A program made the position numbers and the translations under genes. 64,000 nt of DNA from Plastoroseomonas arctica (GTDB lineage Bacteria > Pseudomonadota > Alphaproteobacteria > Acetobacterales > Acetobacteraceae). The stretch is taken from the NCBI RefSeq assembly GCF_018128965.1, contig NZ_JAAEDH010000013.1:1-64000 (forward strand). The letters are read 5' to 3'. Positions 25,428-34,269 of the stretch are shown one piece after another (the stretch's first letter is position 1; every line of letters begins with the position of its first letter). The notes under the pieces are model-generated. The model saw only the letters and a list, made by a program, of their open reading frames with translations. It made no database searches and was not told the origin of the DNA.

Positions 25428-26036
25428 TTACCCCGGGCCCAGCACCAGCGCTGGCGGCGCGCCATCCCCCCCCGCCGCCCCCAGCCGCACCCGCCATCCC
25501 GCGCCGTGGGCCAGCGCGACCAACCAAGGCGCCAGCACATAGCGCGCCGTCATTGCCTCGCTCAGGGCCGCACCCTCCAGCGCCGCCGGCAGCGTCGCCG
25601 GCCACGCCGCGTTGCGCCCCTCGACCCGCAGTTCGAACCCCGCGGCCCCACCCTCCAGCGCGACCGTCCCGCCTCGCGGCAGCGCCTCCGCCGCCAGCAG
25701 CACGGCCGCCACCAGCATGGCCGAGGCGTTCGGCTCCAGCGCCAGCCCGTGGTCGAGTGCCGCCGTCAGCAGCGTGCGCCGCTCGGCCAGCGCCGGGGTC
25801 AGCAGCGCCACGATCCCCACCCCGTCGCCCGGCCCGCTGCCGGCGAGGGCGCGCATCACCATCAGCCGCCCGCGCATCACGCCTGCCGCTTCGCGCGCCA
25901 GCGCCAGCGCCTCGGCATCACCGGCCTCGGGTGCGGCGACGAGGTCGAGCGCGCCCACCATGGTGCCGAGCGAGCCGCTCAGGTCATGGCAGAACCGCGC
26001 GCAGAGAAGCTGGGCCAGCCGGGTCTCAGGTGCCAA
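25428..26036 (-). CDS. chpT: Histidine phosphotransferase, ChpT-like
   Basis: The 202-residue protein contains LLCARFCHDLSGSLGTMVGALDL, matching the four-helix-bundle start of ChpT with the phospho-accepting His in CHDL. A degenerate HATPase-like C-terminal domain follows. In alphaproteobacteria ChpT relays phosphate from CckA to CtrA and CpdR, controlling cell cycle or motility. No ATG fits: a TTG at 26036 with GAGGGA about ten bases upstream is the likely start. It stands alone between the tRNA and the divergent DUF3553 gene. The symbol is given by family; the CckA and CtrA genes are not in the window. Confidence 0.78.
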   Translation of the reverse strand: MAPETRLAQLLCARFCHDLSGSLGTMVGALDLVAAPEAGDAEALALAREAAGVMRGRLMVMRALAGSGPGDGVGIVALLTPALAERRTLLTAALDHGLALEPNASAMLVAAVLLAAEALPRGGTVALEGGAAGFELRVEGRNAAWPATLPAALEGAALSEAMTARYVLAPWLVALAHGAGWRVRLGAAGGDGAPPALVLGPG

Positions 26037-26157
26037 GGCGTCGATCCCTCACGTGGCGCCGCTATGCAGGCGGCGCGGGCGCAGTATACCGGCCAGCCTG
26101 AACCGGATTTGCTAACAAATCATTCCGAACGGAGTCGACGCCCAGGATGCCGCCCCG

Positions 26158-26337
26158 ATGACCAGCATGATCCAGCCGGGCATGCGCGTTCGCCACCCCG
26201 GGCAGCCGGATTGGGGCGTCGGCCAGGTGCAATCCGTGGTCGGCGACCGGGTGACGGTGAATTTCGAGAATGCCGGCAAGCTGCTGATCAACACCGCCGT
26301 CGTCAGCCTCGACGTCGAGGATGACGCGCCGCGATGA
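26158..26337 (+). CDS. DUF3553 domain small protein
   Basis: This 59-residue protein reads [25 protein letters not shown]..., then [13 protein letters not shown], the complete DUF3553 pattern of small alphaproteobacterial proteins (an SH3-like or CarD-like fold is plausible). Its stop overlaps the start of the TauE/SafE gene (ATGA at 26334). The function is unknown. The gene is short and easily missed, but both the conserved sequence and the overlap support it. Confidence 0.85.
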   Translation: MTSMIQPGMRVRHPGQPDWGVGQVQSVVGDRVTVNFENAGKLLINTAVVSLDVEDDAPR

Positions 26338-27080
26338 CCGCCGAACTTCTCGAGGGGCTGGTGTCGTGGCGGATGCTGGCCGCCGCCTGTGCTGTCGTCG
26401 TCGCAGGGCTCATGCGCGGCTATGCCGGCTTCGGCACGGCGATCCTGCTCGCGCCGATCTTCTCGGTGCTGTGGGGGCCGCGCGCGGGCATCCCCATCCT
26501 GCTGATCATGGAGATGCTGGTCTCGGTGCAGCTGGTTCCCAAGGTCTGGCGGCAGGCGAACCAGCGGGTGATCCTGCCGCTCGGCCTGGCCGCGTGCCTC
26601 GCCACGCCGTTCGGCGCCTATGTCCTGCTCACCGCCGATGGCGTGGTGCTCAAGCGCGTGATCGGCGCGCTGGTGCTGGTGTTCGGCGTGCTCATCCTCT
26701 CGCCCTGGCGCTATCGCGGCACCCGCCCGCTCGGACTGAACATCGCGGTGGGCACCGTCTCGGGGCTGATGAAGGGTGCGACGGGGATGAGCGGGCCGCC
26801 GGTGATCCTGTACCTGCTCTCGGGGATGGAGGCGGCGCGCGAGCACCGGGCGAACCTGATCCTGTTCTTCGCCACCATCGCCATCGTCTCGGTGCTGCCG
26901 CCGCTGATCGCCGGGCTGATCGACCTGACCGTGGTGGTGCGCACCCTGGCCCTTCTGCCGGTGATGCTGGTCGCGGTGCCGATCGGGGCGCGGCTGTTCC
27001 ATGTGGTGCCCGAGCGCTGGTACCGCCGCTTCGCCTTCGCCATCCTGGTGCTGGTGGGCGCCATCGCGTTGATCGCATGA
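26334..27080 (+). CDS. TauE/SafE-family sulfite/anion exporter
   Basis: The 248-residue inner-membrane protein has about seven to eight helices and the family's repeated pattern: [21 protein letters not shown] in the first half and [22 protein letters not shown] in the second. TauE/SafE proteins export sulfite, sulfoacetate or other small anions. It is coupled to DUF3553 by ATGA overlap. No sulfur-metabolism gene is directly adjacent, so the substrate is open. The stop is followed by a short G/C-run hairpin and the MoaA gene. Confidence 0.87.
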   Translation: MTAELLEGLVSWRMLAAACAVVVAGLMRGYAGFGTAILLAPIFSVLWGPRAGIPILLIMEMLVSVQLVPKVWRQANQRVILPLGLAACLATPFGAYVLLTADGVVLKRVIGALVLVFGVLILSPWRYRGTRPLGLNIAVGTVSGLMKGATGMSGPPVILYLLSGMEAAREHRANLILFFATIAIVSVLPPLIAGLIDLTVVVRTLALLPVMLVAVPIGARLFHVVPERWYRRFAFAILVLVGAIALIA

Positions 27081-27121
27081 GGGGCTTGCCATTGTGGGGG
27101 TCGGGGGACCAAATCCCCCCC
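27081..27121 (+). terminator. G-run/C-run hairpin between TauE/SafE and moaA
   Basis: Between the exporter stop and the moaA ATG lie GGGGCTTGCC, a G5 run, a second G5 run (27103-27107), a short loop and a C7 run that touches the start codon. This forms a strong hairpin. It resembles the hairpin elements after other stop codons in the window. There is no T-run, and no Shine-Dalgarno is visible before moaA, so it may also limit moaA translation. A role is inferred only. Confidence 0.4.
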
Positions 27122-28120
27122 ATGCCGCTCATCGACCCCTTTGCCCGCGCCATCAGCTACCTGCGCGTCTCGGTCACCGACCGGTGCGACCTGCGCTGCG
27201 TCTACTGCATGGCCGAGGACATGACCTTCCTGCCCAAGGCGGAGATCCTCTCGCTCGAGGAGCTGGACCGGCTGTGCGGCGCCTTCATCGCCTTGGGCGT
27301 CGAGCGCATCCGCCTGACCGGCGGCGAGCCGCTGGTGCGCAAGAACGTCATGCAGCTGGTCCGTGCGCTGAGCGCCCGGCTGGGCGAGGGCGGGTTGCGC
27401 GAGCTCACGCTCACCTCCAACGGCACCCAGCTGGCGAAATACGCCGAGGAGCTGGCGCGTGCGGGGATCCGCCGCATCAATGTCAGCATGGACACGCTGG
27501 ACCCGGCGGCCTTCGCCTCGGTCACGCGCTGGGGCAAGCTGGACCAGGTGCTGGACGGCATCTTCGCGGCCAAGGCTGCCGGCATCGCCATCAAGATCAA
27601 CGCCGTGGCGCTGAAGGGCGTGAACGAGCACGAGTATGACCGCATGCTCGCCTGGTGCGGCGAGCACGGCTTCGACCTGTGTCTGATCGAGACCATGCCG
27701 ATGGGCGATATCGGCGGCGACCGCACCGACCAGTACCTGCCGCTCAGCCGCGTCCAGGCGCGCCTGCAGGAACACTGGACGCTGGAGCCGACCGACTATC
27801 GCACCGGCGGCCCCGCCCGCTATTTCAACGTGCGCGAGACCGGACGGCGCATCGGCTTCATCACGCCGATGACCCATAACTTCTGCGAAAGCTGCAACCG
27901 CGTGCGGCTGACCTGCACCGGCACGCTGTACATGTGCCTGGGCCAGGAGGATGCGGCCGATCTCCGCCGGCCGCTGCGCGACGCCGGCACCGATGATGCG
28001 GGGCTGCATGCCGCCATCCGCGACGCCATCGCCCGCAAGCCCAAGGGCCATGACTTCGTCATCGGCCGGCGCGAGGACGGTGCGGCGTCGCCGCGGCATA
28101 TGAGCGTGACGGGGGGCTGA
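27122..28120 (+). CDS. moaA: GTP 3',8-cyclase MoaA (molybdenum cofactor synthesis)
   Basis: This 332-residue radical-SAM enzyme makes 3',8-cyclo-GTP, the first step of molybdopterin synthesis. The N-terminal cluster ligands are Cys22, Cys26 and Cys29 (CDLRCVYC); the C-terminal cluster uses Cys255, Cys258 and Cys272 (CESC...CTGTLYMC). [10 protein letters not shown] is the SAM motif. The essential C-terminal Gly-Gly is present (SVTGG). ATG 27122 gives the normal N-terminus. It is followed one base later by a small membrane-protein gene; other moa genes are not in the window. Confidence 0.95.
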   Translation: MPLIDPFARAISYLRVSVTDRCDLRCVYCMAEDMTFLPKAEILSLEELDRLCGAFIALGVERIRLTGGEPLVRKNVMQLVRALSARLGEGGLRELTLTSNGTQLAKYAEELARAGIRRINVSMDTLDPAAFASVTRWGKLDQVLDGIFAAKAAGIAIKINAVALKGVNEHEYDRMLAWCGEHGFDLCLIETMPMGDIGGDRTDQYLPLSRVQARLQEHWTLEPTDYRTGGPARYFNVRETGRRIGFITPMTHNFCESCNRVRLTCTGTLYMCLGQEDAADLRRPLRDAGTDDAGLHAAIRDAIARKPKGHDFVIGRREDGAASPRHMSVTGG

Positions 28121-28121
28121 C

Positions 28122-28511
28122 ATGACCGAGTACCTGGGGGCGCTCGCCGCCCGCCTCGCCATTCCCGGCCTGCCGGACTGGACCGGCCTCGTGCTGCTGC
28201 TGCTGGTGGCGCTGGCCGGCCTTGCCTTCCTGCTGATGCCGTTCTCGGTGTTCGGCCTGAAGGGCCGGCTCGACGTGATCGAGGCCCAGCTCGAGGATCT
28301 GCGCGCCGAGCTGCGCGCCCTGCCCATGCGACTGAACGACGCGCCGCGCCCGCGCGGCCGCTCGGTCGAGGAGGATTGGGTGGAACCGCCGGCCACGCCG
28401 CGCAACACCGCCCCGCCGCGCAGCGCGCCGCCGGTGCCCCCGCCGCCGGCCTGGCCCGAGGCGCGCGGCAGCCGCGCCGAGCCCAAGCTGGACTGGCCGC
28501 CCCGGCGCTGA
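28122..28511 (+). CDS. Single-pass membrane protein with proline-rich tail, unknown function
   Basis: The 129-residue product has one transmembrane helix (about residues 20-44) followed by a short amphipathic helix (GRLDVIEAQLEDLRAEL) that could form a coiled coil, then a proline-rich low-complexity tail. It begins one base after the moaA stop and is probably co-transcribed. I do not recognise a family. Its high proline content and lack of catalytic motifs suggest a scaffold or membrane-linked accessory protein. Confidence 0.65.
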   Translation: MTEYLGALAARLAIPGLPDWTGLVLLLLVALAGLAFLLMPFSVFGLKGRLDVIEAQLEDLRAELRALPMRLNDAPRPRGRSVEEDWVEPPATPRNTAPPRSAPPVPPPPAWPEARGSRAEPKLDWPPRR

Positions 28512-28588
28512 TCCCCCCCGGCTGGTAAAATTCCGCGAAGCGGCCGAAAACCGCCGGGAAGCTCCTCCATCCCGCCGAGGTCCCCCGC

Positions 28589-29416
28589 ATGCGCATCAGC
28601 GTCATCCAGATGAACCAGGGCAGCGACAAGGCGAAGAACATCGCCGATGCGGAGCAGCTGATCGCCGCCGCCTGCGAGTCCGATCGCCCACACTTGGTCA
28701 CCCTGCCCGAAACCTGGACCAACCTCGGCGGCGGGCGCGAAGCGCGCGAACGTGCGGCCGAGATCCTCCCCACCCCCGGCGAGGAAGGCGGGCCCGCCTA
28801 TGAGGCGATGCGCGCCATCGCGCGCCGCCACGAGATCCATGTCCACGGCGGCTCCATCGTTGAGAAGGGGATGGAGAAGCTGTTCAACACCACGCTGGTG
28901 TTCGACCCCGAGGGCGTGGAGATCGCGCGCTACCGCAAGATCCATTTGTTCGACATCACCGGCCCCGACGGGACGGGCTACCGCGAAAGCGCGCTGTATG
29001 GCGGCGGCGACCAGATCGTCACTTTCGCCGCCCACGGCATCACCTTCGGCTGCACCATCTGCTACGACGTGCGCTTCCCCGAGCACTACCTGGCCCTACG
29101 CCGCGCCGGCGCCGAGGCGATCTTCATCCCCTCCAACTTCACCCTGATGACCGGCAAGGATCACTGGGAGGTGCTGATGCGCGCGCGCGCCATCGAGACC
29201 CAGTGCTGGATCATCGCCGCCGCCTCCACCGGCAGCTACGAGGAGCGCGGCGCCCAGCGCCAGGTCTATGGCCATTCGCTGATCGCCGATCCCTGGGGCC
29301 ATGTGGTGGCCAAGTGCTCCGACGGCGTGGGCTTCGCCACCGCGCATCTGGACGCAGCACTCACCGCACGCGTGCGGCGCGACATGCCCGTGCTCGACCA
29401 TCGGCGCCTCGCGTGA
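28589..29416 (+). CDS. Carbon-nitrogen hydrolase (Nit1/Nit2-like amidase)
   Basis: This 275-residue nitrilase-superfamily enzyme has the complete Glu-Lys-Cys triad: Glu41 (LPETW), Lys117 (YRKIHLFD) and Cys158 ([10 protein letters not shown]). The sequence around KIHLFDI and YDVRFPE is that of the Nit branch, whose members hydrolyse deaminated glutathione or 2-oxoglutaramate (omega-amidase). This suggests metabolite repair in the cytoplasm, but the two activities cannot be separated here. The stop overlaps the NAD kinase GTG start (GTGA). Confidence 0.88.
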   Translation: MRISVIQMNQGSDKAKNIADAEQLIAAACESDRPHLVTLPETWTNLGGGREARERAAEILPTPGEEGGPAYEAMRAIARRHEIHVHGGSIVEKGMEKLFNTTLVFDPEGVEIARYRKIHLFDITGPDGTGYRESALYGGGDQIVTFAAHGITFGCTICYDVRFPEHYLALRRAGAEAIFIPSNFTLMTGKDHWEVLMRARAIETQCWIIAAASTGSYEERGAQRQVYGHSLIADPWGHVVAKCSDGVGFATAHLDAALTARVRRDMPVLDHRRLA

Positions 29417-30171
29417 GTTTTTCCCTGCTCGCGGCCCCGACCGAAGCGGCGCAGTCCGCGCGCGCGCGACTCAAGGCGCTGCACGGCGACACCCCGCCCG
29501 ACAAGGCCGACATCATCGTCGCACTCGGCGGCGACGGCTTCATGTTGGAGACGCAGCACCGCTTCCTCGGCCAGAACCGGCCGATCTACGGGATGAATTG
29601 CGGCTCGGTCGGATTCCTGATGAACGATTACCGCGAGGATGACCTGCCCGTGCGCCTCGCCGCCGCGCAGGAGGCGCTGCTGCACCCGCTGCGCATGATC
29701 GCGGAATCCGACACCGGGCGGCGCACCGAGGCACTCGCCATCAATGAGGTATCGCTGCTGCGCGAGACGCGCCAGGCGGCGAAGCTGCGGATCCTGGTCG
29801 ATGGCAAGCAGCGCCTCGCGGAGCTGATCTGCGACGGCATCATCGTCTCGACCCCCGCCGGGTCCACCGCCTACAACCTCTCCGCCCACGGGCCGATTGT
29901 TCCCCTCTCCGCCAACCTGCTGCCGATGACGCCGATCTCCGCCTTCCGCCCGCGTCGATGGCGCGGCGCGCTGCTGCCCTCCGAAGTGACGGTGGTGTTC
30001 GAAATCCTCGAAGCCGAGAAGCGCCCGGTGGCGGCGGTGGCCGACTACACCGAGATGCGCGACGTGCGCCGCGTGGAGGTGCGCGAGGATCGCTCGGTCT
30101 CGCTCACCCTGCTGTTCGACCCGGACCATGGGCTGTCCGAACGCATCATCGCGGAGCAGTTCACGGTCTGA
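29413..30171 (+). CDS. nadK: NAD kinase
   Basis: The 252-residue enzyme phosphorylates NAD+ to NADP+. The GGDG motif lies in [12 protein letters not shown], followed by [10 protein letters not shown], the [15 protein letters not shown] segment and the [18 protein letters not shown] signature. The compact length is usual for alphaproteobacteria. GTG 29413 overlaps the preceding amidase stop, indicating translational coupling. Its 3' end overlaps by 11 bases the end of the convergent photolyase-like gene. Confidence 0.93.
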   Translation: MSFSLLAAPTEAAQSARARLKALHGDTPPDKADIIVALGGDGFMLETQHRFLGQNRPIYGMNCGSVGFLMNDYREDDLPVRLAAAQEALLHPLRMIAESDTGRRTEALAINEVSLLRETRQAAKLRILVDGKQRLAELICDGIIVSTPAGSTAYNLSAHGPIVPLSANLLPMTPISAFRPRRWRGALLPSEVTVVFEILEAEKRPVAAVADYTEMRDVRRVEVREDRSVSLTLLFDPDHGLSERIIAEQFTV

Positions 30172-31336
30172 CGAGGCGCCCGATCAGGCTCGGAATGTGC
30201 TCGCGGAAGGCGAAGAAGCCTTTCGTCGCCAGCGGCCAGCAGGCCGCATCCCAGTCCCGCATCACGCGGTGCAGCCGAATGCCGTGCGCGGCGAGCGCAT
30301 CGCCAAGCGGCGCCATCGCATCGGCGACCCAGCCCACCGGCGCGTAAGGCGTCACCAGGTCGCGCAGGCCGGTGCGCAACCCCCAATCCACCACGCCGTC
30401 AATGGCAAGGCCCTCGCCCGGCACGCCGAAATGTGCCTCCGCGCGATGCAGGGCGTCGGCCATGGCCGCCTGCGTGAAGCCGATCACGCCAGCGGCCACG
30501 GGACGGGGCGAGCGCCGCGCCGGCAGCGCGAACCCGGCCAGCGCCACCACCCGCGCGGCCCCCAGCCCCAGGCTTTCGGGATGCAGATCATCCTCATGCA
30601 GCAGCAGCCCCACCGGCCCGTCCGGGGGGATGTCGCCCGGTGCGAGCCGCATCGGCGGCGGCGGTTCGGGCGCGGCGATGGCAGTCGGCGTCTCGTTCAG
30701 CTGGCCCACCGGGTTGAAGCGCCCCGCGGTGAACCGGGCGATGTTGTCCGCCCGCGCCGCGTAGGGATTTCCGCGGGTCTGGATGCCGGCCACCCAACGC
30801 CAGGACAAGGTGTTGGACGCCGCATCGCCATCGAGCAGATGGCGGAGGAAGAAATCCGCACCCAGCACCCAGGGCAGGCGGAGGGTGAAGATCCAGATGC
30901 TGGCGAACCACATGCGCGCGTGATTGTGCAGGTATCCGGTCTCGCGCAATTCGCGCGCCCAGGCGTCGAAGCAGGCGATGCCGGTTTCCCCCGCGACGGC
31001 CGCGACGTAATCCGACGTCGCCTCCGCCGCGGCGAGCTCGGTCCGGTAGGACGCCCAGACACCCGGCCGCAGCTCCAGCCAGCCCTTCCAGTAGCTGCGC
31101 CAGAACACCTCGTGGATGAATTTTTCTGCCCCCTCCGCGCCGTGCGCGTCGAGCGCCGCGAGCACCAACTCGTGCTCCATGACCAGGCGGTGCCGCACCC
31201 AGGGCGAGAGGAGCGAGACGTCGCGATCGGCGCCGGCGCCCGGGTCGTGATTCCGCCCCTCCGCATAGGCCCGGCCCATGCGCGGCGCGAAGCGCGCGAG
31301 CCGCGCCAAGCCGGCCGCCCGGCTCGGTGTCATCAT
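30161..31336 (-). CDS. Photolyase/cryptochrome-family protein with FAD domain first and alpha/beta domain last
   Basis: Residues 1-200 of this 391-residue protein resemble the helical FAD-binding domain of photolyases: [28 protein letters not shown] and [16 protein letters not shown] (compare DADLASNSASWQWVAG in the adjacent CPD photolyase). The usual N-terminal antenna domain is missing. Instead, about 150 residues follow the FAD domain ([15 protein letters not shown] ... [16 protein letters not shown]), with an alpha/beta look recalling the photolyase N-domain, as if the domains were permuted. ATG 31336 has GAGGG ten bases upstream; a GTG at 31372 would extend it. It is divergent from the next gene. 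The function (repair or photoreception) is unproven. Confidence 0.75.
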   Translation of the reverse strand: MMTPSRAAGLARLARFAPRMGRAYAEGRNHDPGAGADRDVSLLSPWVRHRLVMEHELVLAALDAHGAEGAEKFIHEVFWRSYWKGWLELRPGVWASYRTELAAAEATSDYVAAVAGETGIACFDAWARELRETGYLHNHARMWFASIWIFTLRLPWVLGADFFLRHLLDGDAASNTLSWRWVAGIQTRGNPYAARADNIARFTAGRFNPVGQLNETPTAIAAPEPPPPMRLAPGDIPPDGPVGLLLHEDDLHPESLGLGAARVVALAGFALPARRSPRPVAAGVIGFTQAAMADALHRAEAHFGVPGEGLAIDGVVDWGLRTGLRDLVTPYAPVGWVADAMAPLGDALAAHGIRLHRVMRDWDAACWPLATKGFFAFREHIPSLIGRLVRP

Positions 31337-31410
31337 GTCGGTCGTGCCCTCTGCCAATGCCTTGCGCGCCACGCGCTGGCGCCGATCCGTCCAGCCCCTA
31401 AGTTAGCGCC

Positions 31411-32808
31411 ATGCCCGATCCCGCAATCCTCTGGTTCCGCCAGGACCTCCGCCTCGCCGACAACCCCGCGCTCGTCGCTGCCATCGCGGCGGGGCCGGTG
31501 CTGCCGGTCTATATCCTCGACGACGACGCCGCCGGGCCATGGGCACCGGGCGGGGCGGGGCGGTGGTGGCTGCATCACTCGCTGGCAAGCCTCGGGGATG
31601 CGCTGAAGGCCACGGGCGCCCCGCTGACCCTGCTGCGCGGGCGGGCGGAGACGCTGATCCCGGCCCTCGCGCAATCCGTCGGCGCGACGCAGGTCCATGC
31701 CGGCCGCCTCGTGGAACCTTTCGCCCGCGAGCGCGACCACCGCATCGCCGAAGCGCTGGGCGCGGTGGGTGCGACGCTCACCCTGCACACCTCATCCCTG
31801 ATCGCCGAGCCGCACCGCATCCGCTCCGGCGCGGGCACGCCGTTCGCGGTCTACACGCCGTTCAGCAGGGCGATCTTCGCGCTTGGCGAACCGGACGCGC
31901 CGCTACCGGCGCCAAAGCGCATCGCCGGCGTGCCCCCGGCGCCGGACAGCCTGACCCTCGACGCGCTCGACCTCCTGCCCAGCCGCGACTGGGCGGACGC
32001 CTTCCCCGAGCTCTGGACCCCCGGCGAGGACGGCGCGGCCGCGCGGATCAAGCGCTTCACGCCCAAGGCGCTGAGGAGCTACGGCGACGACCGCAATGCG
32101 CCGGGCATCGCCGGCACCTCCGGCCTCTCGCCGCATCTGCATTGGGGCGAGGTCTCGCCGCGCCAGGTCTGGCACGCGGCGCGGGAGGCGGGTGCGGAGG
32201 GGCAGGACACCTTCCTCAAGGAAATCCTGTGGCGGGAGTTTTCCTACCACCTGCTCTGGCACCGGCCGGAGTTGCCGGAGACGCCGCTGCGCAAGGAGTT
32301 CGAGCGCTTCCCCTGGAAGCGTGACGCCAAGCTTTTGCGCGCCTGGCAGCGCGGCCAGACCGGATACCCGATCGTCGATGCCGGCATGCGCCAGCTCTGG
32401 ACCCATGGCTGGATGCACAACCGCGTGCGCATGATCACCGCGAGTTTCCTGATCAAGCACCTGCTGCAGCCGTGGCAGGATGGGGCTGCGTGGTTCTGGG
32501 ACACGCTGGTCGATGCGGACCTCGCCTCCAACAGCGCCTCCTGGCAATGGGTGGCGGGGTCGGGGTCGGACGCCGCGCCGTATTTCCGGGTGTTCAACCC
32601 GATCCTGCAGGGCGAGAAATTCGACGGCGCCGGCGCCTATGTGCGCCGCTACGTGCCGGAATTGGCCGCGCTGCCGGACAAGCTGATCCAGCGCCCCTGG
32701 GAAGCGCCGCCCGAGCTGCGGGCGACGGTCGACTACCCCGCGCCGATCATCGCGCATGATGAGGGCCGCGCGCGCGCCTTGGCGGCCTTCGCGTCCCTGA
32801 AGGGATGA
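31411..32808 (+). CDS. phrB: Deoxyribodipyrimidine photolyase (class I CPD photolyase)
   Basis: This 465-residue flavoenzyme repairs cyclobutane pyrimidine dimers using blue light. The N-terminal antenna domain begins ILWFRQDLRLADNPAL. The FAD domain has SGLSPHLHWGEVSPR, EILWREFSYHLLWHRPEL, GYPIVDAGMRQLWTHGWMHNRVRM and WQWVAGSGSDAAPYFRVFNP, all class I signatures with the electron-transfer tryptophans expected. Only 74 bases separate its ATG from the start of the divergent photolyase-like gene, so both probably share a promoter region. The stop overlaps the phosphoesterase start (ATGA). Confidence 0.94.
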   Translation: MPDPAILWFRQDLRLADNPALVAAIAAGPVLPVYILDDDAAGPWAPGGAGRWWLHHSLASLGDALKATGAPLTLLRGRAETLIPALAQSVGATQVHAGRLVEPFARERDHRIAEALGAVGATLTLHTSSLIAEPHRIRSGAGTPFAVYTPFSRAIFALGEPDAPLPAPKRIAGVPPAPDSLTLDALDLLPSRDWADAFPELWTPGEDGAAARIKRFTPKALRSYGDDRNAPGIAGTSGLSPHLHWGEVSPRQVWHAAREAGAEGQDTFLKEILWREFSYHLLWHRPELPETPLRKEFERFPWKRDAKLLRAWQRGQTGYPIVDAGMRQLWTHGWMHNRVRMITASFLIKHLLQPWQDGAAWFWDTLVDADLASNSASWQWVAGSGSDAAPYFRVFNPILQGEKFDGAGAYVRRYVPELAALPDKLIQRPWEAPPELRATVDYPAPIIAHDEGRARALAAFASLKG

Positions 32809-33518
32809 GGCCCTTCACGCGCGACGACCTGCGCGCGCGCGGTTTCACAGGCCTGCGCGTGGTCGGCGACGTGCATGGCGAGGCAGCCGCGTTCGAGGCC
32901 GCCTGCGCGGGGGCGACGGCCGACCGCTTGTTTGTGGTGCAGCTGGGCGACCTGACCGACCATGGGCCGGACAGCCCCGCGGTGCTGCGGCGCATGTTCG
33001 GGCTGATCGATGCCGAGGCGGGGCTGTTCCTGCTCGGCAACCATGACCACAAGCTGCGCCGCGCGTTGGTCGGCGCGAAGGTGGACACGGCGAACGGCCT
33101 GGCCCTAACGCTCACGCAGATCGAGGCCGCGCCCGACCGCGAGGCGCTGGTCGCGCGCACCATCGCGGAGATCGCCCGCGCCCCGGCCTGGCTGCGGGCG
33201 GGACCGTCCTTCTTCGTCCATGCCGGCTATCACGATGCCATGCTGCACAACCCACCGCCCGAGGATGCCGGCGCGCGCAAGCCGGATGGCGTGGTGACGC
33301 GCGCCCTGTTCGGCCAGGTCACCGGCCGCCTGCGTGCGGACGGGTTTCCGGAGCGGTTGCATGAATGGATCGTGCGTATCCCCGCGGGCCTCACCGTCTA
33401 TTGCGGGCACGAGGTGCGCAGCCGCGACGGGCTGCCCTACCGGGAGGGTAATGCCGTATTCCTGGACACGGGGGCGGGTAAGGGCGGGCACCTCAGCTGG
33501 GTGGATTTGCCCTTCTGA
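32805..33518 (+). CDS. Calcineurin-like metallophosphoesterase
   Basis: The 237-residue protein has the dimetal motif set: GDVHG (Asp22, His24), GDLTDHG, GNHDHK, a histidine in FVHAGYHD and a final GHEV. This fits PPP-like phosphatases such as symmetrical diadenosine tetraphosphatase or serine/threonine phosphatases. The substrate is not clear. The ATG overlaps the photolyase stop by four bases, so it is the second gene of that operon. It ends one base before the stop of the convergent creatininase-like gene. Confidence 0.83.
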   Translation: MRPFTRDDLRARGFTGLRVVGDVHGEAAAFEAACAGATADRLFVVQLGDLTDHGPDSPAVLRRMFGLIDAEAGLFLLGNHDHKLRRALVGAKVDTANGLALTLTQIEAAPDREALVARTIAEIARAPAWLRAGPSFFVHAGYHDAMLHNPPPEDAGARKPDGVVTRALFGQVTGRLRADGFPERLHEWIVRIPAGLTVYCGHEVRSRDGLPYREGNAVFLDTGAGKGGHLSWVDLPF

Positions 33519-33519
33519 A

Positions 33520-34269
33520 TCACCAGAGCAGCGGGTTGCGCAGCATCGCCGCGATCTTCTCCGCCGCGATCGCCAGCAGCTTCTCGCCCTTCTCGGCACT
33601 GGCGGTGCGGGCATCGCCGACCACACCGCTCGGGGTGATCGCGGCGAAGCTTTTGCGGCGGTAGAGGTTGGCCGGCTGGCCCTCGACGCGCGTCGTCATC
33701 GGGCCATGCGCCTCGGGCAGCATTTCGGGCCGCACGCAGCCCGGCGCCAGCGCCATCACCATCGAGGTCTCGGCCTCGCAGGCGTGCATGACGTTGCCCT
33801 GCGTCTCCAGCACCGGCGCGAAGGCGTCGCCGATGATGTGCCAATAGGTGCCCGCCGCCACGGGGATGCCCAGCTCGATGGAGAGTTCCGAACCCGCGAC
33901 AGCGACGGCCTCGGCATTGCCGCCATGCCCGTTGAGCAGCATCACGCGGGTGAAGCCGGCCCGTGCCGCGGATCGCACCACGCCGCGGATCACCCCAAAA
34001 AAGGCGGCGTAGTCCAGCGTCACCGTGCCGCCGAAGGCCATGTGGTGCTCGGCGAGGCCGGTCCAGATGCACGGCGTGACCACCGCTTCCTCGCCCAGGA
34101 TCGCGGCGACGCGGGCGGCGACGCCCGTCGCGCAGAGGATGTCGACGCCGGTCGCCAGATGCGGCCCGTGCTGCTCCAGCGAGGCCACCGGCACGATCAC
34201 CATTGCGCCGGCCTTGGCCCGCGCGTTGAGCTCGGCGGCGGTGAGGCGCATCCATTCATTCTCGGCCAT
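33520..34269 (-). CDS. Creatininase-family amidohydrolase
   Basis: The 249-residue protein has the creatininase pattern: VPVASLEQHGPHLATGVD carries Glu, His and Asp metal ligands, LLNGHGGN is the central motif, and a His/Glu pair (MHACEAETSM) follows. The family hydrolyses cyclic amides (creatinine) or formamides, as in mycofactocin and flavin-related pathways. The ATG shares one base with the upstream photolyase stop (TGATG), so the two are co-translated. Association with a deazaflavin- or flavin-using photolyase makes a cofactor-related role conceivable, but this is speculation. Confidence 0.82.
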   Translation of the reverse strand: MAENEWMRLTAAELNARAKAGAMVIVPVASLEQHGPHLATGVDILCATGVAARVAAILGEEAVVTPCIWTGLAEHHMAFGGTVTLDYAAFFGVIRGVVRSAARAGFTRVMLLNGHGGNAEAVAVAGSELSIELGIPVAAGTYWHIIGDAFAPVLETQGNVMHACEAETSMVMALAPGCVRPEMLPEAHGPMTTRVEGQPANLYRRKSFAAITPSGVVGDARTASAEKGEKLLAIAAEKIAAMLRNPLLW

